Positions 63,224 to 63,351 of a DNA stretch of 63,351 nucleotides are shown here, piece after piece. The DNA is from Bordetella parapertussis (GTDB lineage: Bacteria; Pseudomonadota; Gammaproteobacteria; Burkholderiales; Burkholderiaceae_D), in assembly GCA_945883145.1 (NCBI GenBank), contig CAMCXB010000005.1, positions 1-63,351 of the forward strand, in the 5' to 3' direction. The translations under genes were made by a program, and so were the position numbers. A model generated the notes under the pieces. That model saw only the letters and a list, made by a program, of their open reading frames with translations, did not search any database and was not told where the DNA came from. Position 1 is the first letter of the stretch. Each line of letters starts with the position of its first letter.

Positions 63224-63351
63224 TTAATTAAATTTAATTAACTTCATTCGCATCACACCACCCTGAAAAAACCTTGCTGTAGTGGGTTCTTCACGTTCTA
63301 GTTGAACCAAGCCCACCTCAGGGCAATACCATTCACGCGTAATCATCGGCA
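63224..63351 (-). CDS. C-terminus of a gene continuing past the right edge
   Basis: A minus-strand frame enters from the window edge and ends at TAA (63226-63224). It encodes about 41 residues, including TREWYCPEVGLVQLEREEP and a basic end MRMKLIKFN. The WYxPxVGLV stretch is like the C-terminal strand of secreted beta-sheet proteins (DUF3108-like), though this is a weak match. The start lies outside the window. Confidence 0.5.
   Translation of the reverse strand, partial: PMITREWYCPEVGLVQLEREEPTTARFFQGGVMRMKLIKFN

Overview
The window looks like chromosomal DNA from a betaproteobacterium, most likely Burkholderiales. Evidence: the conserved block gyrA-pheA-hisC-tyrA-aroA-cmk-rpsA-ihfB-lapA-lapB, nearby ompA-type genes, ubiG and gph, a one-piece tmRNA with tag ANDETYALAA, a Coq7-type ubiquinone hydroxylase, a HiPIP, and groESL under a perfect CIRCE operator. 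The DNA is moderately AT-rich for that group. The genus cannot be fixed from the sequence alone.

Layout. 1-5.8 kb: accessory envelope genes (a truncated autotransporter-like passenger, a polytopic membrane protein, two small secreted barrel-like proteins, an M48 peptidase/DUF898 pair). 6.1-13.9 kb: an ArnT-like glycosyltransferase converging on a six-gene operon (UbiA-HAD fusion, DprE1-like oxidase, DprE2-like reductase, epimerase-like, FAD oxidoreductase, GtrA). This matches the logic of polyprenyl-phosphoryl-arabinose synthesis known from mycobacteria. 14-24 kb: housekeeping (maeB, thiL, pgpA, pncC, pyrF, dacB) with a fluoroacetate-dehalogenase-like hydrolase, a DMT transporter and an ornithine-cyclodeaminase-family protein. 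23.9-26.1 kb: groES-groEL. 26.3-29.3 kb: a 1011-residue repeat protein of RTX/type I secretion style, flanked by palindromic REP-like elements. 29.9-38.7 kb: an unusual crotonase, rbgA, a class II deacetylase, mltB, DUF1415, a small HTH protein with structured downstream RNA, cysM, a ComEA-like protein and lapB/lapA. 39-49.2 kb: the ihfB-to-gyrA block, in which serC is missing from its common place. 49.5-52.7 kb: two OmpA-like proteins, ubiG, gph.

52.8-54.2 kb: ssrA (tmRNA), whose 3' end is followed by imperfect ~155-bp tandem copies with att-like duplications, then a ParD/ParE module. 54.3-58.9 kb: small genes, coq7-HiPIP overlapping by one base, and a MerR regulator. 59.1-59.8 kb: a membrane metalloprotease-like gene interrupted by one in-frame stop codon. 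60-62.9 kb: a lanthanide-type PQQ alcohol dehydrogenase followed by a fused periplasmic-binding/cytochrome c partner, with three inverted repeats upstream. The right edge holds the C-terminus of a further minus-strand gene.

The strongest candidates for unusual biology are the arabinose-lipid-like cassette, the att-scarred tmRNA/TA locus, the REP-flanked GDA-repeat protein, the stop-interrupted metalloprotease and the PQQ locus with its structured leader.
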